From CAYIHX01 sp964363305 (lineage in GTDB: Bacteria; Bdellovibrionota; UBA1018): 64,000 bases of DNA. Of the stretch, positions 34,105-41,894 are shown in pieces. The stretch is from the NCBI GenBank assembly GCA_964363305.1, contig CAYIHX010000005.1, forward strand, positions 68,797 through 132,796, in the 5' to 3' direction. How positions within the stretch are numbered: the stretch's first letter is position 1; every line of letters begins with the position of its first letter. Made by a program: the position numbers and the translations under genes. The notes beneath the pieces are model-generated. The model was not told the DNA's origin. It did no database searches and was given only the letters and a program-made list of their open reading frames with translations.

Positions 34105-34653
34105 ATGCAAAAGTCTCTCGAGACCGATCGTCTCATTTTGCGTCCCTTGAAATTGAGCGATTATGCCTTCGTGCGCACGCTTCATACAGATCCGAAAGTG
34201 ATGCGCTACATTGCAAGCGGGCCCGCCAGGTCGGAAGCCCAAACGCGGGAGTCCATTCAAAAGTCTCTCGCCATGAAAGAGGCAAATCCATGCCTGGGAA
34301 CCTGGATCGCGGAGCTGCGCGAAACTCAGGTGACGATGGGGACATTGATTTTGAGAACACCCGCTACGGCCGAAAAGACCGAGGGCATTGAGATTGGCTT
34401 TATTTTCGCCGCCGAACACTGGGGCAAGGGTTACGCGACCGAAGCGTCCCGCCGGTTGATCCAGTATGTGCATGATGCCCTGGGTGATGTGCGTATCGTG
34501 GCGCTGATCAATGCCGCGAATCAGGCCTCGAGAAATACGCTTCAGAAGCTTGGCTTCAAGACCGTCGGCACCACCGAATACGTGAATCCCGTCGGGGGCG
34601 AGGTTCTGCCCAGCGAGATCCTTGAGTACCAGACCTTAGACCCCACTCCATAA
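34105..34653 (+). CDS. GNAT family N-acetyltransferase (RimJ/RimL type)
   Basis: A 182-residue acetyltransferase. The ATG at 34105 begins MQKSLETDRLILRPLKLSDY, the typical opening of the RimJ/RimL branch. The acetyl-CoA pyrophosphate loop is seen in AEHWGKGYATEASRRL (Q/RxxGxG/A variant HWGKGYA). It ends with the NxxSxxxxxKLGF block as NQASRNTLQKLGFK. It likely acetylates an amino group of a small molecule or protein N-terminus. It is not close in form to PseH. No operon partner is evident, and it is followed by decayed sequence. Confidence 0.86.
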   Translation: MQKSLETDRLILRPLKLSDYAFVRTLHTDPKVMRYIASGPARSEAQTRESIQKSLAMKEANPCLGTWIAELRETQVTMGTLILRTPATAEKTEGIEIGFIFAAEHWGKGYATEASRRLIQYVHDALGDVRIVALINAANQASRNTLQKLGFKTVGTTEYVNPVGGEVLPSEILEYQTLDPTP

Positions 34654-34664
34654 ATGGCAGACAA

Positions 34665-34959
34665 TTATGGAGCATGCTCAAGAGACGTCTGCTGGTTGAT
34701 CAGTACTCCAGTTTTTTGGCTGAACTGCACGCGGCCTGAGCGGATATAGCTTCCGGGAATTCGTTTTTCATCGAATAGAAGCGGAGCTTTGCGCGGCTCG
34801 ATCAAGGGTTACGTAGTTTTTTGAGGGACGGTCCTTTAGGCAGAGGGTTCTGAGAAAGAAGCTCTTTCCGCATTGACGGGGTTCGAGGAGAAGGGCGACG
34901 TGTTCTTGGAAGTGGCATATATGTTCAATTATTGCAGTCTGAGTGCAATAATTGAACAT
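34665..34959 (-). pseudogene. Degraded AAA/DUF4143-type ATPase gene
   Basis: A 63-codon ORF (34768-34959) starts MFNYCTQTAIIEH and has VALLLEPRQCGKSFFLRTL, a damaged form of the LLLGPRQVGKTTLLRxL Walker A region of DUF4143-linked AAA ATPases. A second frame just downstream, ending at 34665, reads APLLFDEKRIPGSYIRSGRVQF. This matches the later LIDEIQRxPG...GSxILSGSxQF region of the same family. The two pieces are in different frames with the middle missing, so this is a relic of a gene normally near 400 codons. Its start codon lies inside a perfect palindrome. The whole 34654-35120 interval holds nothing else I can recognise. Confidence 0.55.
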
Positions 34960-34963
34960 ATAT
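34917..34963. repeat. Perfect 20-bp inverted repeat over an ATPase-relic start codon
   Basis: Arms at 34917-34936 and 34944-34963 are exact reverse complements, with a 7-base loop (GTCTGAG). The sequence is AT-rich and has no T-run typical of a terminator. It covers the first 14 codons of the decayed ATPase gene, including its ATG at 34957-34959. It could be an operator, a start-site stem-loop that controls translation, or a remnant of an insertion target. The function is not known from sequence. Confidence 0.7.
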
Positions 34964-35120
34964 AACTTCTGATTTGGGGGGATTGCGATCGTGCCAGTAG
35001 GGACGAGAAGTCAGCGTTCTGAGCGAAAGGGGCTCTGGTTCGGCGTAGCTGGTGGTTTTGACATCGGCCAGTCAGTGGGTCAGGATTGGGACATAAGCGG
35101 ACCTGTTGGGAAGGTAGTCA

Positions 35121-35531
35121 ATGCCAAAGAAGAAGAATGACAAGAGAGCTGAAATCCATCCTTGGCGGCCTTGCCCAGCAGGTGAGCACTGGGTCGCGAC
35201 TCACTCATTGCAGATTCCTCCAAGTGGCAGACATCCCGCCGGCACCGTAACGACCCGGCACGCGCATTGTGCATTGAATCCTTCGAAGAAAGATCAACTC
35301 TATCCTGCGGAAATTCATGAAATCGCCGTTCGGCATTTTTTGAAATTGGAGAAGATGCCCTGCCCACTTGCTCTAAAGTTTGGCAAAGAGGGGAACGCGT
35401 ATGATGATCTCATTGCCGGTTGGGTTCAGTATCCGAACCTTTTCAAGGCTCTCGTCGCTTCGGAGTCCAGATTCAAACCAGACATTTTAGCCGACAAGAA
35501 AAATCAGAACAGCAGCGTGCCAAGGAGCTGA
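35121..35531 (+). CDS. Small unknown protein, possibly truncated lytic-transglycosylase-like
   Basis: A 136-residue protein with an AAGG ribosome-binding site at the proper distance. The basic N-terminus contains HPWRPCPAGEHWV and several Cys and His residues. Later come NAYDDLIAGWVQYPNLFKALVASESRFKPDILADKKN. The ALVASESRFKPDILADKKN part is like the start of a transglycosylase SLT domain (K/RALIAxESGFxPxVLAxxK), including the putative catalytic Glu. The expected continuation (ARGLMQ...) is missing because the frame ends. A neighbouring frame, ending at 35590, continues open with QQRAKELMGRFLGYLEEYKK. It is therefore probably a frameshifted or truncated gene. I am not certain of the family. 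Confidence 0.45.
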   Translation: MPKKKNDKRAEIHPWRPCPAGEHWVATHSLQIPPSGRHPAGTVTTRHAHCALNPSKKDQLYPAEIHEIAVRHFLKLEKMPCPLALKFGKEGNAYDDLIAGWVQYPNLFKALVASESRFKPDILADKKNQNSSVPRS

Positions 35532-35568
35532 TGGGCCGCTTCCTAGGATACCTGGAGGAGTATAAGAA

Positions 35569-36126
35569 ATGTGGCAAGTCCTCATCATAGGTCTGTTCGC
35601 GCCTTTCACGGTGAATGCCGAGGTGCCATCGGCGCACTTGGGCGCGAGGTTTCCGTATGGCCTTCTTGGGGATGACTTCGGGCTCCTCGCGGCATGCATT
35701 GCCACACCCGAGCCTTTCTCACCTGACTCTACCGAGTACCCCTACTGGCAGTGCTTTTCGGTCCAAGAGGCATCCTTTGAATGCGACAGCACGGGCTATG
35801 ACGGGAGTGAAAAGTCAGTCATGGCGATCATGGCCATTGTCGCTCGGAAAAACGGCGAAGAGCATGAATACCTATCTCGACGGGCGATTCCCATGAAAGG
35901 GTGTCGCGCCCATGAGAGTGAATGGAAAAAACTGACGGCGCGCCGAAAACATGTCTGTCTGTCGGGGGCACTGATCAGGATTGAGACGACCACGGAGGGG
36001 AAGAGCGTCGGACACTGGATCTTTGAAGCACTCAAGACCGACAAAGGGTGCGATTCCTATTTCGCCGGGGGATGCGATTTAAAGTACCAGGTGAAACACG
36101 GGTGCGAGATCGCGCGGAGGAATTGA
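35569..36126 (+). CDS. Exported Cys-rich protein of unknown function
   Basis: A 185-residue protein with a strong Shine-Dalgarno (GGAGG) and a short signal peptide, MWQVLIIGLFAPFTVNA, cleaved before EVPSAH. The mature part has eight Cys residues spread over AACIAT, QCFSV, FECDS, KGCRAH, HVCLS, KGCDS, GGCDL and HGCEI, suggesting disulphide bonds in the periplasm or outside the cell. No known domain is recognised. It follows a small truncated gene and precedes a convergent nucleotidyltransferase gene. No function is proposed. Confidence 0.6.
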   Translation: MWQVLIIGLFAPFTVNAEVPSAHLGARFPYGLLGDDFGLLAACIATPEPFSPDSTEYPYWQCFSVQEASFECDSTGYDGSEKSVMAIMAIVARKNGEEHEYLSRRAIPMKGCRAHESEWKKLTARRKHVCLSGALIRIETTTEGKSVGHWIFEALKTDKGCDSYFAGGCDLKYQVKHGCEIARRN

Positions 36127-36174
36127 AGAGTTCGCTTTTCCAACTTGCCAGGCCCTCGCGATGAGGCGACACCA

Positions 36175-36690
36175 TCACCCCAGTTCGTCGAATAGCTCTT
36201 CCAGAAAAAACTGCGTCTTGGCGGGGATCGCTTTTCGTGGGTAATAATTTTCGATGAGTTCAAAAACTTGTTCTGGGCTTTTGATTTTAAAAAAACGGAT
36301 GAGGGTTTTGAGATCTTGAGCGTCGTGGGTGTCGAAGCGAGCGCTGATCGCTTTCATCGCAAGCAGGTAAGGAGTGGGAGGAATCCAGACCGTGAGGTGA
36401 GGCAGGTCGAGGATGACTTGTCTTGGGCTGGAGTTGGCCGGCATGAACCCTTTGACGGCGTCGTTAATCCAGTCGTTGGGGAGCCCGAGTCGAGGGGCGA
36501 TCCGCGCCGCGGCTTCCCGAATCTGAGACGAAGGCTCGAAAATGGCGTCGACATCTTTCGTGGCTTTCCTTGCGTTGAAGGCTAGCACCATCGCTGCACC
36601 GCCCACGATGCCGATCTCGCCTCGTAGTCCCTCTTTCGAAAGTTCTTCCTCAAGTCGGTGAAGTGCCTGAATGATCTGATCCTGAGTCAT
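36175..36690 (-). CDS. DUF6036/AbiEii-like nucleotidyltransferase (probable toxin)
   Basis: A 171-residue protein with the start at 36690, seven bases after the upstream stop. The nucleotidyltransferase core is visible as GIVGGAAMVLAFNARKATKDVDAIF. The GGxA/M helix and the K-DVD pair of metal-binding Asp residues are those of the DUF6036 and AbiEii-like families. A second-half hydrophobic/charged helix region (LLAMKAISARFDTHDAQDLKTL) matches the KxxAxxxRxxxKDxxDL pattern. In AbiE systems the nucleotidyltransferase is the toxin. Here it is smaller than AbiEii, is paired with an unknown small protein, and lies head-to-head with an AbiEi-like gene. The toxin role is inferred. Confidence 0.68.
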   Translation of the reverse strand: MTQDQIIQALHRLEEELSKEGLRGEIGIVGGAAMVLAFNARKATKDVDAIFEPSSQIREAAARIAPRLGLPNDWINDAVKGFMPANSSPRQVILDLPHLTVWIPPTPYLLAMKAISARFDTHDAQDLKTLIRFFKIKSPEQVFELIENYYPRKAIPAKTQFFLEELFDELG

Positions 36691-36697
36691 GTTTTTT

Positions 36698-37078
36698 CTA
36701 TACTCGGTTGAGAAAATTTCCCAAGACGAAGATATTATTTTGCCTGAAAGGGGTTGGGCTTTCCTGAAGCGCACTGGCTTTCAGATTTTCTATTCCAGAG
36801 ACGAAGTAAGGTGCAGGTAGAAACTGGGGGCGCGTTGCCCACCATGGTTCGGGAATGTCGAGTTCTTGTGCCAGCGCTCGGGCGGTCGCATTGATGACCG
36901 CGCGCTCTCGCGTTCGCCGGGAGCGCGAGTAAAGGCGTTTCAATGCTTCGAATGTGCGGGTGCGACGAGCCTCATCGACCGCATCAAAGAAGGGCACCCA
37001 ATCGGTGAGGTCACGACGCGGGGGGCGTCCGGCTTTTCTGGTGAGGCGTGGTGCCGGGAGCATACGAGGGTGACTCAT
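36698..37078 (-). CDS. Small helical protein partnering the nucleotidyltransferase
   Basis: A 126-residue basic protein with ATG at 37078 preceded by GAAGAG. It is rich in Arg (RRDLTD, RRTRTFEALKRLYSRSRRTRERAVINATARALAQELDIPEPWW) and predicted to be mostly helical. No helix-turn-helix is clear. It is cotranscribed with the DUF6036-type nucleotidyltransferase seven bases downstream. In known pairs of this type the upstream small gene tends to be an antitoxin or DNA-binding partner, so that is the working guess. Family unknown. Confidence 0.5.
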   Translation of the reverse strand: MSHPRMLPAPRLTRKAGRPPRRDLTDWVPFFDAVDEARRTRTFEALKRLYSRSRRTRERAVINATARALAQELDIPEPWWATRPQFLPAPYFVSGIENLKASALQESPTPFRQNNIFVLGNFLNRV

Positions 37079-37184
37079 CTCTTCAGGGTAGATGATTTCG
37101 TGAATTAAGGCAATTATGTATAACTATATAATATTACGTGATTATATCATATTATCGATTTGCTCCATCTGAAAGAACCTTGAG

Positions 37185-37232
37185 TATACAATACACCGAA
37201 TCGACATAAGTGTCGATTCGGTGTATTGTATA
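37185..37232. repeat. Perfect 22-bp inverted repeat in a divergent intergenic region
   Basis: Arms at 37185-37206 and 37211-37232 are exact reverse complements around a TAAG loop. The 37079-37452 gap between the nucleotidyltransferase pair (minus) and the AbiEi-like gene (plus) also holds an AT-rich stretch at about 37108-37155, with several TATAAT-like boxes that may be divergent promoters. No T-run follows the repeat, so it is not a standard terminator. It may be an operator for one of the flanking modules. Apart from these I see no gene in the gap. Confidence 0.75.
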
Positions 37233-37452
37233 AATATGACAGAACGGCACTCATTTCTCTCGGTCTCCAAAAATCATTCAGACATCCGAGCCGAAACAAA
37301 CGGAGACGACGCAGAGATGGAAACTCTCTTTGAGTTTGGCGAATAGCGAGTCGCTTCTGCATACAAAAATCGAGTTTTCCCGTCGGCAGGCGGCCCGCCA
37401 TGCGATTTGACGCTGGAGAGGGGGTGGTTGATCAGTTGGAGAAGATGAAGTC

Positions 37453-38076
37453 ATGAATCTGGTCGACGCTTTCTCCAGACTGCGGGGACTCAAGCCGGGT
37501 ACCTTTCAGACCTCGGATGCGGCAGTTTGCCTGGGGGTCACTCGGGGTGCCGCTAGCAAGATTCTCTCGCGGCTCGCCGACCGTAAGCTTCTGGTTTGCT
37601 TGACCCGCGGGCGGTGGGGGATGGCTGGAAAAGTGGATCGTCTGGCCGTACCCGAGGCGCTCACGGCGCCCTGGCCGAGTTACGTTTCCTTGCAGAGTGC
37701 GCTGTTCCACCATGGAATGATTGAGCAGATCCCGGAGGTGATTTATGCCGTCTCTCTGAGTCGCGCTCGTCGATTCGAAAACGCGCTCGGAGTGTATTCC
37801 ATTCATCAGGTGCAGCCCGATTTTTTTTGGGGATTTGATACGGTGGGCCCGCAGGGACTGAAAATCGCCACGCCGGAGAAAGCTTTGCTCGACGTGCTTT
37901 ATCTCAGCACCGCGCGATCTAGGCTCTTCAAGAGACTGCCCGAGCTTGAGCTGACAAAAAAATTCAGTGTCAAGCGGGCCCGTGAAATGATCGGGCGGAT
38001 CAAATCACCCCAGCGCCGCAGTCTCGTGGCCTCTCGGTTTGAGGCGATGATTCTAAATCTAAAGAGGGCGCGGTAA
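37453..38076 (+). CDS. AbiEi-like transcriptional regulator/antitoxin
   Basis: A 207-residue protein of the type IV toxin-antitoxin AbiEi family. The N-terminal winged helix-turn-helix spans about 10-55 (FQTSDAAVCLGVTRGAASKILSRL, then RKLLVCLTRGRW). The C-terminal AbiEi domain has APWPSYVSLQSALFHHGMIEQIP and IATPEKALLDVLYL, both well-known blocks. AbiEi usually represses its own operon and counters AbiEii without direct contact. Here no AbiEii gene follows. The closest nucleotidyltransferase is on the opposite strand, 0.8 kb upstream, so the module is either split or this is a lone regulator. Confidence 0.8.
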   Translation: MNLVDAFSRLRGLKPGTFQTSDAAVCLGVTRGAASKILSRLADRKLLVCLTRGRWGMAGKVDRLAVPEALTAPWPSYVSLQSALFHHGMIEQIPEVIYAVSLSRARRFENALGVYSIHQVQPDFFWGFDTVGPQGLKIATPEKALLDVLYLSTARSRLFKRLPELELTKKFSVKRAREMIGRIKSPQRRSLVASRFEAMILNLKRAR

Positions 38077-38104
38077 GGCGAGATGGAAGTCCGGATGCGC
38101 GCCA

Positions 38105-39019
38105 CTAAAATAAGAATATTTCGCGCGAACCGGATCGAATGAGTTCCCGTATGTCAGGCGTCTCATCGAGGACGATTCGATGGACCCGACAGTAACGGGA
38201 CCAGGGGCCGGGCACGGCTCGGTCGCATAAGATGGGGGAGCGCAGTGTAATCGACTGAACTTTGGATGTTGATCGAGCTGCTATTCGGTCTCGAAAAAGG
38301 TCATATCCGGTTTGAGTGGAAAAAAAGTAGGCTCGTTTCTCATAGAGATCTCTCAGTTGGTCGGAAGATTCACCAGAACTGATGCGTAGGGCCTCTACAT
38401 TTCTTAGAAGCTCGATCTTTGCGTGAGCTAATGCTTCGGTTTCATTTGCCCTACAAGAGAAGCCAAATGCGTAACGTCCGGGCGCGTATGTGTTTTGAAT
38501 CAAGGCGAAATAGTAGGTGTGGGAGTCAAAGTAAATTTGAGCGCCGAACGTATCTTGGGTTCTGAAATCTCGTTGGAGGGAGATGGATCCACGCCAGGCA
38601 TTGAGGAGGACGTGTCGCTCGAGAGCCTCGCATAAGGCGTGCTGACGACAGGCCTTGAGGTCCGAAACTCCACGTGCAGCCATCCCATGTGTAGAGGTGG
38701 ACCAGTCGAGGGCAAGTTGGCTCTTTCGAGAACTGTCCGGCGAGGACATGCATTCAACGAAAGCCCACCGTTCCATCGCCTCAAAGATGGCCTTTCGAAT
38801 GGAGTGAATCCGGCTTGCATCGGTTCCACAGCCAGGTGCTGAGCTGTAGAGCAGGCTATGCGGCGCAAGCGAGTGGAGAAGGTCGGGGTGAATCCATGCG
38901 GAAGCTTGCCAGAAGTTTTCTGATTTGAGTTGAATGGTGGTAATTTTAGAAATGGGTCCGGTGGGCAGCGTGGATTGAAAAAGGCGTAAATCGTTTTGGA
39001 GCTGTTTGAAGATACTCAC
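38105..39019 (-). CDS. YcaO-domain protein (SagD-like, short)
   Basis: A 304-residue YcaO-family protein. YcaO enzymes use ATP to activate peptide backbone amides, making azolines, macroamidines or thioamides. Two Glu-rich ATP/Mg-binding blocks are visible: GCGTDASRIHSIRKAIFEAMERW (about residue 64) and GMAARGVSDLKACRQHALCEALERHVL (about 112). A third, AFGFSCRANETEALAHAKIELLRNVEA, follows. It is shorter than most cyclodehydratases and lacks the usual N-terminal partner-binding domain and a clear PxPxP tail. Its ATG overlaps the stop of a peptide-binding lipoprotein gene by four bases. No RiPP partner protein or precursor is obvious nearby. Confidence 0.72.
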   Translation of the reverse strand: MSIFKQLQNDLRLFQSTLPTGPISKITTIQLKSENFWQASAWIHPDLLHSLAPHSLLYSSAPGCGTDASRIHSIRKAIFEAMERWAFVECMSSPDSSRKSQLALDWSTSTHGMAARGVSDLKACRQHALCEALERHVLLNAWRGSISLQRDFRTQDTFGAQIYFDSHTYYFALIQNTYAPGRYAFGFSCRANETEALAHAKIELLRNVEALRISSGESSDQLRDLYEKRAYFFSTQTGYDLFRDRIAARSTSKVQSITLRSPILCDRAVPGPWSRYCRVHRIVLDETPDIRELIRSGSREIFLF

Positions 39020-40470
39020 TCATAGAGCCCTAGGAAATGAAGTGCGGTCGGTGGTTGAATCGTATTCAGTAAGCTTGCGTCTACTCTCTTTGATACCCAA
39101 ATTCCGGGTCGGAAATGAGCAAGGGGGAGGACTAGGGCGTCTTCCTTGAGGTTTTTTTCTATTGCTGCGAAGTCCACCTTTTCTTGGTCGAGAATTTTAG
39201 AAATTTTCCCGGTAGGGTCGGGCAATTGAATACCTTCCTTAGACCTGAACATGAATCGGACGTCATCTTCCGGGTATTCCAGCAAGACCCCGGAAGAGAG
39301 AGTGATGAGATCAACCGCGGGATCCGCTGGGTCTGAAAAATGACGAAATAATTCCTGGGGGCGAATCGGAATCTCGATCAAGTGAATCTTGTTTTTCGAG
39401 CAGACGCTTCTGAGTGCGTCAAAAAATGACATAATTGCTTTGTTTTGGGTGGTTCGAACCCCAATACGAAGTGTTTTCGTCGCTGTTGGGCGGATCCTTG
39501 CCTCGGCGTGGGAGTGCTGCGCTTCTGGAGAAACGGGGAGGAGTCGATCCGGGATGAGGATATTTCGGATTCGTATCTCACCGGCAATCGCGTCGAAGAG
39601 CCAGCGCCGGTTTTCTTGGCTGGCGCAGAAGGATTGAATGTCATGACTCGAAACACAGCGCACGAAGCTGAAGTTTGAAACGGCGCCGCCGAGAAATGAA
39701 TACTTCGATTTTTCCGGCATGGACAGGATGTCGAGGTCGGTTCCTGGAATCACATCGGAAGAACCGGATTCTTGCTGGGAAACAGCAATTTCGTGTGGCG
39801 ATTTCGGATGCCTCCAGTCAGACGGAAAGGCGGAGAGATCTCGGAGTTCGAGGGTGTAAGAATTTTGAGTCCAACTCTTGATGCGGTAGGGTCCGGAGGC
39901 GATTGCAGTTTGGGGGTTTCGCCATGTCAGCGATTTTGGATCAAAGTCTTTCTCGGAACAAATGGCATATTGCCCGAAAGAAAGAAAATCGAGAAGACGT
40001 GGGATAGGTTTCTTGAGCTGAATCTCGAGGGTAAATTTCTTGTCGTCGGCTTTAAATTTCGCCACGTGTTCGAGAAAACCGGCATTTGATTTTTTCCGAG
40101 CGAGAACGGCCGAAGCGCGTCTCCAGCACTTCTCGATCGACGAAGGCAGGAGGGGTTCACCGTCATCAAAGTGTAGTCCTGAGCGGATATGGAATAACCA
40201 TCGGAGGCCGTCTGGCCCGACCTGCCACGAGGAGGCAATCATTCCCGTGGGCTCGCCGAGTTTGTACTGTGTGACGAGGGTAGCGAGAACAGGCGACTGA
40301 GTCACGTGGTGGACATGATAGTCAAATTCAAGTGGGTCGGTGGAAAAAGGCATGGACTCGAGCCTTACCTGGAGAGGCTGAGTATCGTGCCGTTCAGAGG
40401 TGCAGTGTGTCGTCGTTAGAAATATTAAGGAGAGGATACCGATTGAAAGCCCGAATCGCGCATTTTCCAT
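39016..40470 (-). CDS. Solute-binding lipoprotein of peptide ABC transporters (SBP family 5)
   Basis: A 484-residue extracytoplasmic binding protein. The signal peptide ends in a lipobox-like FLTTTHC (Cys23), so it is probably lipid anchored. The body matches SBP_bac_5 (OppA/DppA): GMIASSWQVGPDGLRWLFHIRSGLHFDDGEPL (the SWxxxxDGxxxxFxLRxxxxFHDG block), then IASGPYRIKSW. No permease or ATPase gene is adjacent, so it may serve a remote transporter or act as a sensor. It is translationally coupled to the YcaO gene and faces a divergent histidine kinase gene across 198 bases. A role in binding a peptide made or seen by these neighbours is inference. Confidence 0.78.
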   Translation of the reverse strand: MENARFGLSIGILSLIFLTTTHCTSERHDTQPLQVRLESMPFSTDPLEFDYHVHHVTQSPVLATLVTQYKLGEPTGMIASSWQVGPDGLRWLFHIRSGLHFDDGEPLLPSSIEKCWRRASAVLARKKSNAGFLEHVAKFKADDKKFTLEIQLKKPIPRLLDFLSFGQYAICSEKDFDPKSLTWRNPQTAIASGPYRIKSWTQNSYTLELRDLSAFPSDWRHPKSPHEIAVSQQESGSSDVIPGTDLDILSMPEKSKYSFLGGAVSNFSFVRCVSSHDIQSFCASQENRRWLFDAIAGEIRIRNILIPDRLLPVSPEAQHSHAEARIRPTATKTLRIGVRTTQNKAIMSFFDALRSVCSKNKIHLIEIPIRPQELFRHFSDPADPAVDLITLSSGVLLEYPEDDVRFMFRSKEGIQLPDPTGKISKILDQEKVDFAAIEKNLKEDALVLPLAHFRPGIWVSKRVDASLLNTIQPPTALHFLGLYE

Positions 40471-40668
40471 GTGTGTGAAGTATGCACCCTACGAGCGATG
40501 AATACCCCAGCATTTTCTGAGCCAGAACCTTCGCTTTTTGTACTTTCTGAAACACTTTGCGTGAGTGGATGAAGTTTCTCGCTCGCTTGCGAGAGTCCAA
40601 AAAAAGACAATAAAACCAAAAGATAAGGAGAAGATAGCTTCTCATGTCTGACCTCGGGAGTTGGTTTA

Positions 40669-41835
40669 TTGCATTTAATGCGATATGTCAAATTTGTGTT
40701 TTTTCCAGAACGTCGGCTCCCGATAGGTAGGCGCTCTCTATTGGCCTTTTTGGCAATTGTATTGCTTGGGCTTCTTTCAATTGCGTCGATTCGCTTTGAT
40801 CAGATTCGAGAGGGAGACCAGCTCGAGCTGGTTCTTCCTCGCGCCATTCGAGGTGCGTTAGATAACTCGACTCGGCCTTCCGATCTGATTGTTTCCGTGG
40901 GGCGGACGCTCGATATTTTTCATTGGAAACGGGTAGAGATTTGGAAAAAAGACGAGCTGCTCTTTGAGAGAAGGAGGGGTTGGAGTTTACCCGTGTTTTT
41001 GCTTCGGGAACTGAGAATTCAGCCTACGCCAAGTGATCCCCAGTTATTTCTCAAGGTTTGGATTCCGCCTAACTTTGAAAATGGTTTCGTTTTTTCTCTG
41101 TTTATCGTTTTAGCCGCTGCGGGAGTTTGGATCATTGTCCGGTTGCAGTTTGAATGGAACGAGCGGTTGATGGCGGCGCGGGCTGAGTACTTTCATTTGG
41201 CGAAGCAAACCGCTCATGATTTGCGGTCGCCTGTCGGCGCATTGAGGATACTGGTCCGGTCGGCCGGGGGCAGCATAGAGCCAGAGCTTCGCACACTATT
41301 GGAATCCGCTGTCCGTAGTATCGGACAGATTTCTGATTCCCTGCTCTTGAAGTCCAATGCCTCGCGGGGCGCCAGTATTTCTGAAATTGAATTGCAGCTA
41401 CGAAAGGTGATTGATCTTAAGAAGCTGGAATGGAGCTTGGGGCCGAGCATTGCTATGGAGGTCGAACACGAGATAGCCGACGCCACTACCTGTTTTAGGA
41501 TGCCACACGGCGGGCTGGATTCGATTCTTTCCAATCTTCTCAATAACGCGAAGGAGGCGGGGCATCCATTGGATCGACCGATTTTGGTTCGGATGGTGAG
41601 TTCGGCGGGTGAGCTACGGGTTGAAGTGGTTGATGCCGGGAAGGGAATTCCTGTGGGAGTGTTGAAGTCTCTTCTGAAGGGTGAAAGCGGGGTATCGACC
41701 AAGCAATCCGGAAATGGATTGGGTTTGTCAGGTGCCATGAAAAAGATGAGAGAGGTCGATGGTCGGCTCGAACTCGATTCGGAGGACGGAGTGGGTACTC
41801 GAGTTCGGCTGTATTTTTCAGAGAATGGAGTTTGA
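40669..41835 (+). CDS. Membrane sensor histidine kinase
   Basis: A 388-residue kinase. Two membrane segments, near residues 24-42 and 141-160, enclose a periplasmic sensor region of about 100 residues. The H-box is AKQTAHDLRSPVGAL (His near residue 183). The ATPase domain has N-box LSNLLNNAKEAG, G1 VVDAGKGIP and G2 GNGLGL. The TTG start at 40669 has GGGAG eight bases upstream; the ATG at 40678 is an alternative. No response regulator gene lies next to it. It is divergent from the binding-protein/YcaO pair, so it may respond to the same ligand. HAMP and PAS domains were not seen. Confidence 0.85.
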   Translation: MHLMRYVKFVFFPERRLPIGRRSLLAFLAIVLLGLLSIASIRFDQIREGDQLELVLPRAIRGALDNSTRPSDLIVSVGRTLDIFHWKRVEIWKKDELLFERRRGWSLPVFLLRELRIQPTPSDPQLFLKVWIPPNFENGFVFSLFIVLAAAGVWIIVRLQFEWNERLMAARAEYFHLAKQTAHDLRSPVGALRILVRSAGGSIEPELRTLLESAVRSIGQISDSLLLKSNASRGASISEIELQLRKVIDLKKLEWSLGPSIAMEVEHEIADATTCFRMPHGGLDSILSNLLNNAKEAGHPLDRPILVRMVSSAGELRVEVVDAGKGIPVGVLKSLLKGESGVSTKQSGNGLGLSGAMKKMREVDGRLELDSEDGVGTRVRLYFSENGV

Positions 41836-41894
41836 TCGGGATTTTCCGTATTTAGGAATTGGCGATCGGGCCCTGATTTGAGACGAGAGGAAGT

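Noticed and set aside
34105..34653. GNAT gene as the missing PseH acetyltransferase
   Set aside because: Its opening and C-terminal motifs are of the RimJ/RimL type, and it sits in the accessory island, far from the pse genes.
37147..37401. 84-codon minus-strand frame across the 22-bp palindrome
   Set aside because: No good start signal or known domain; its sequence is partly just the palindrome in translation.
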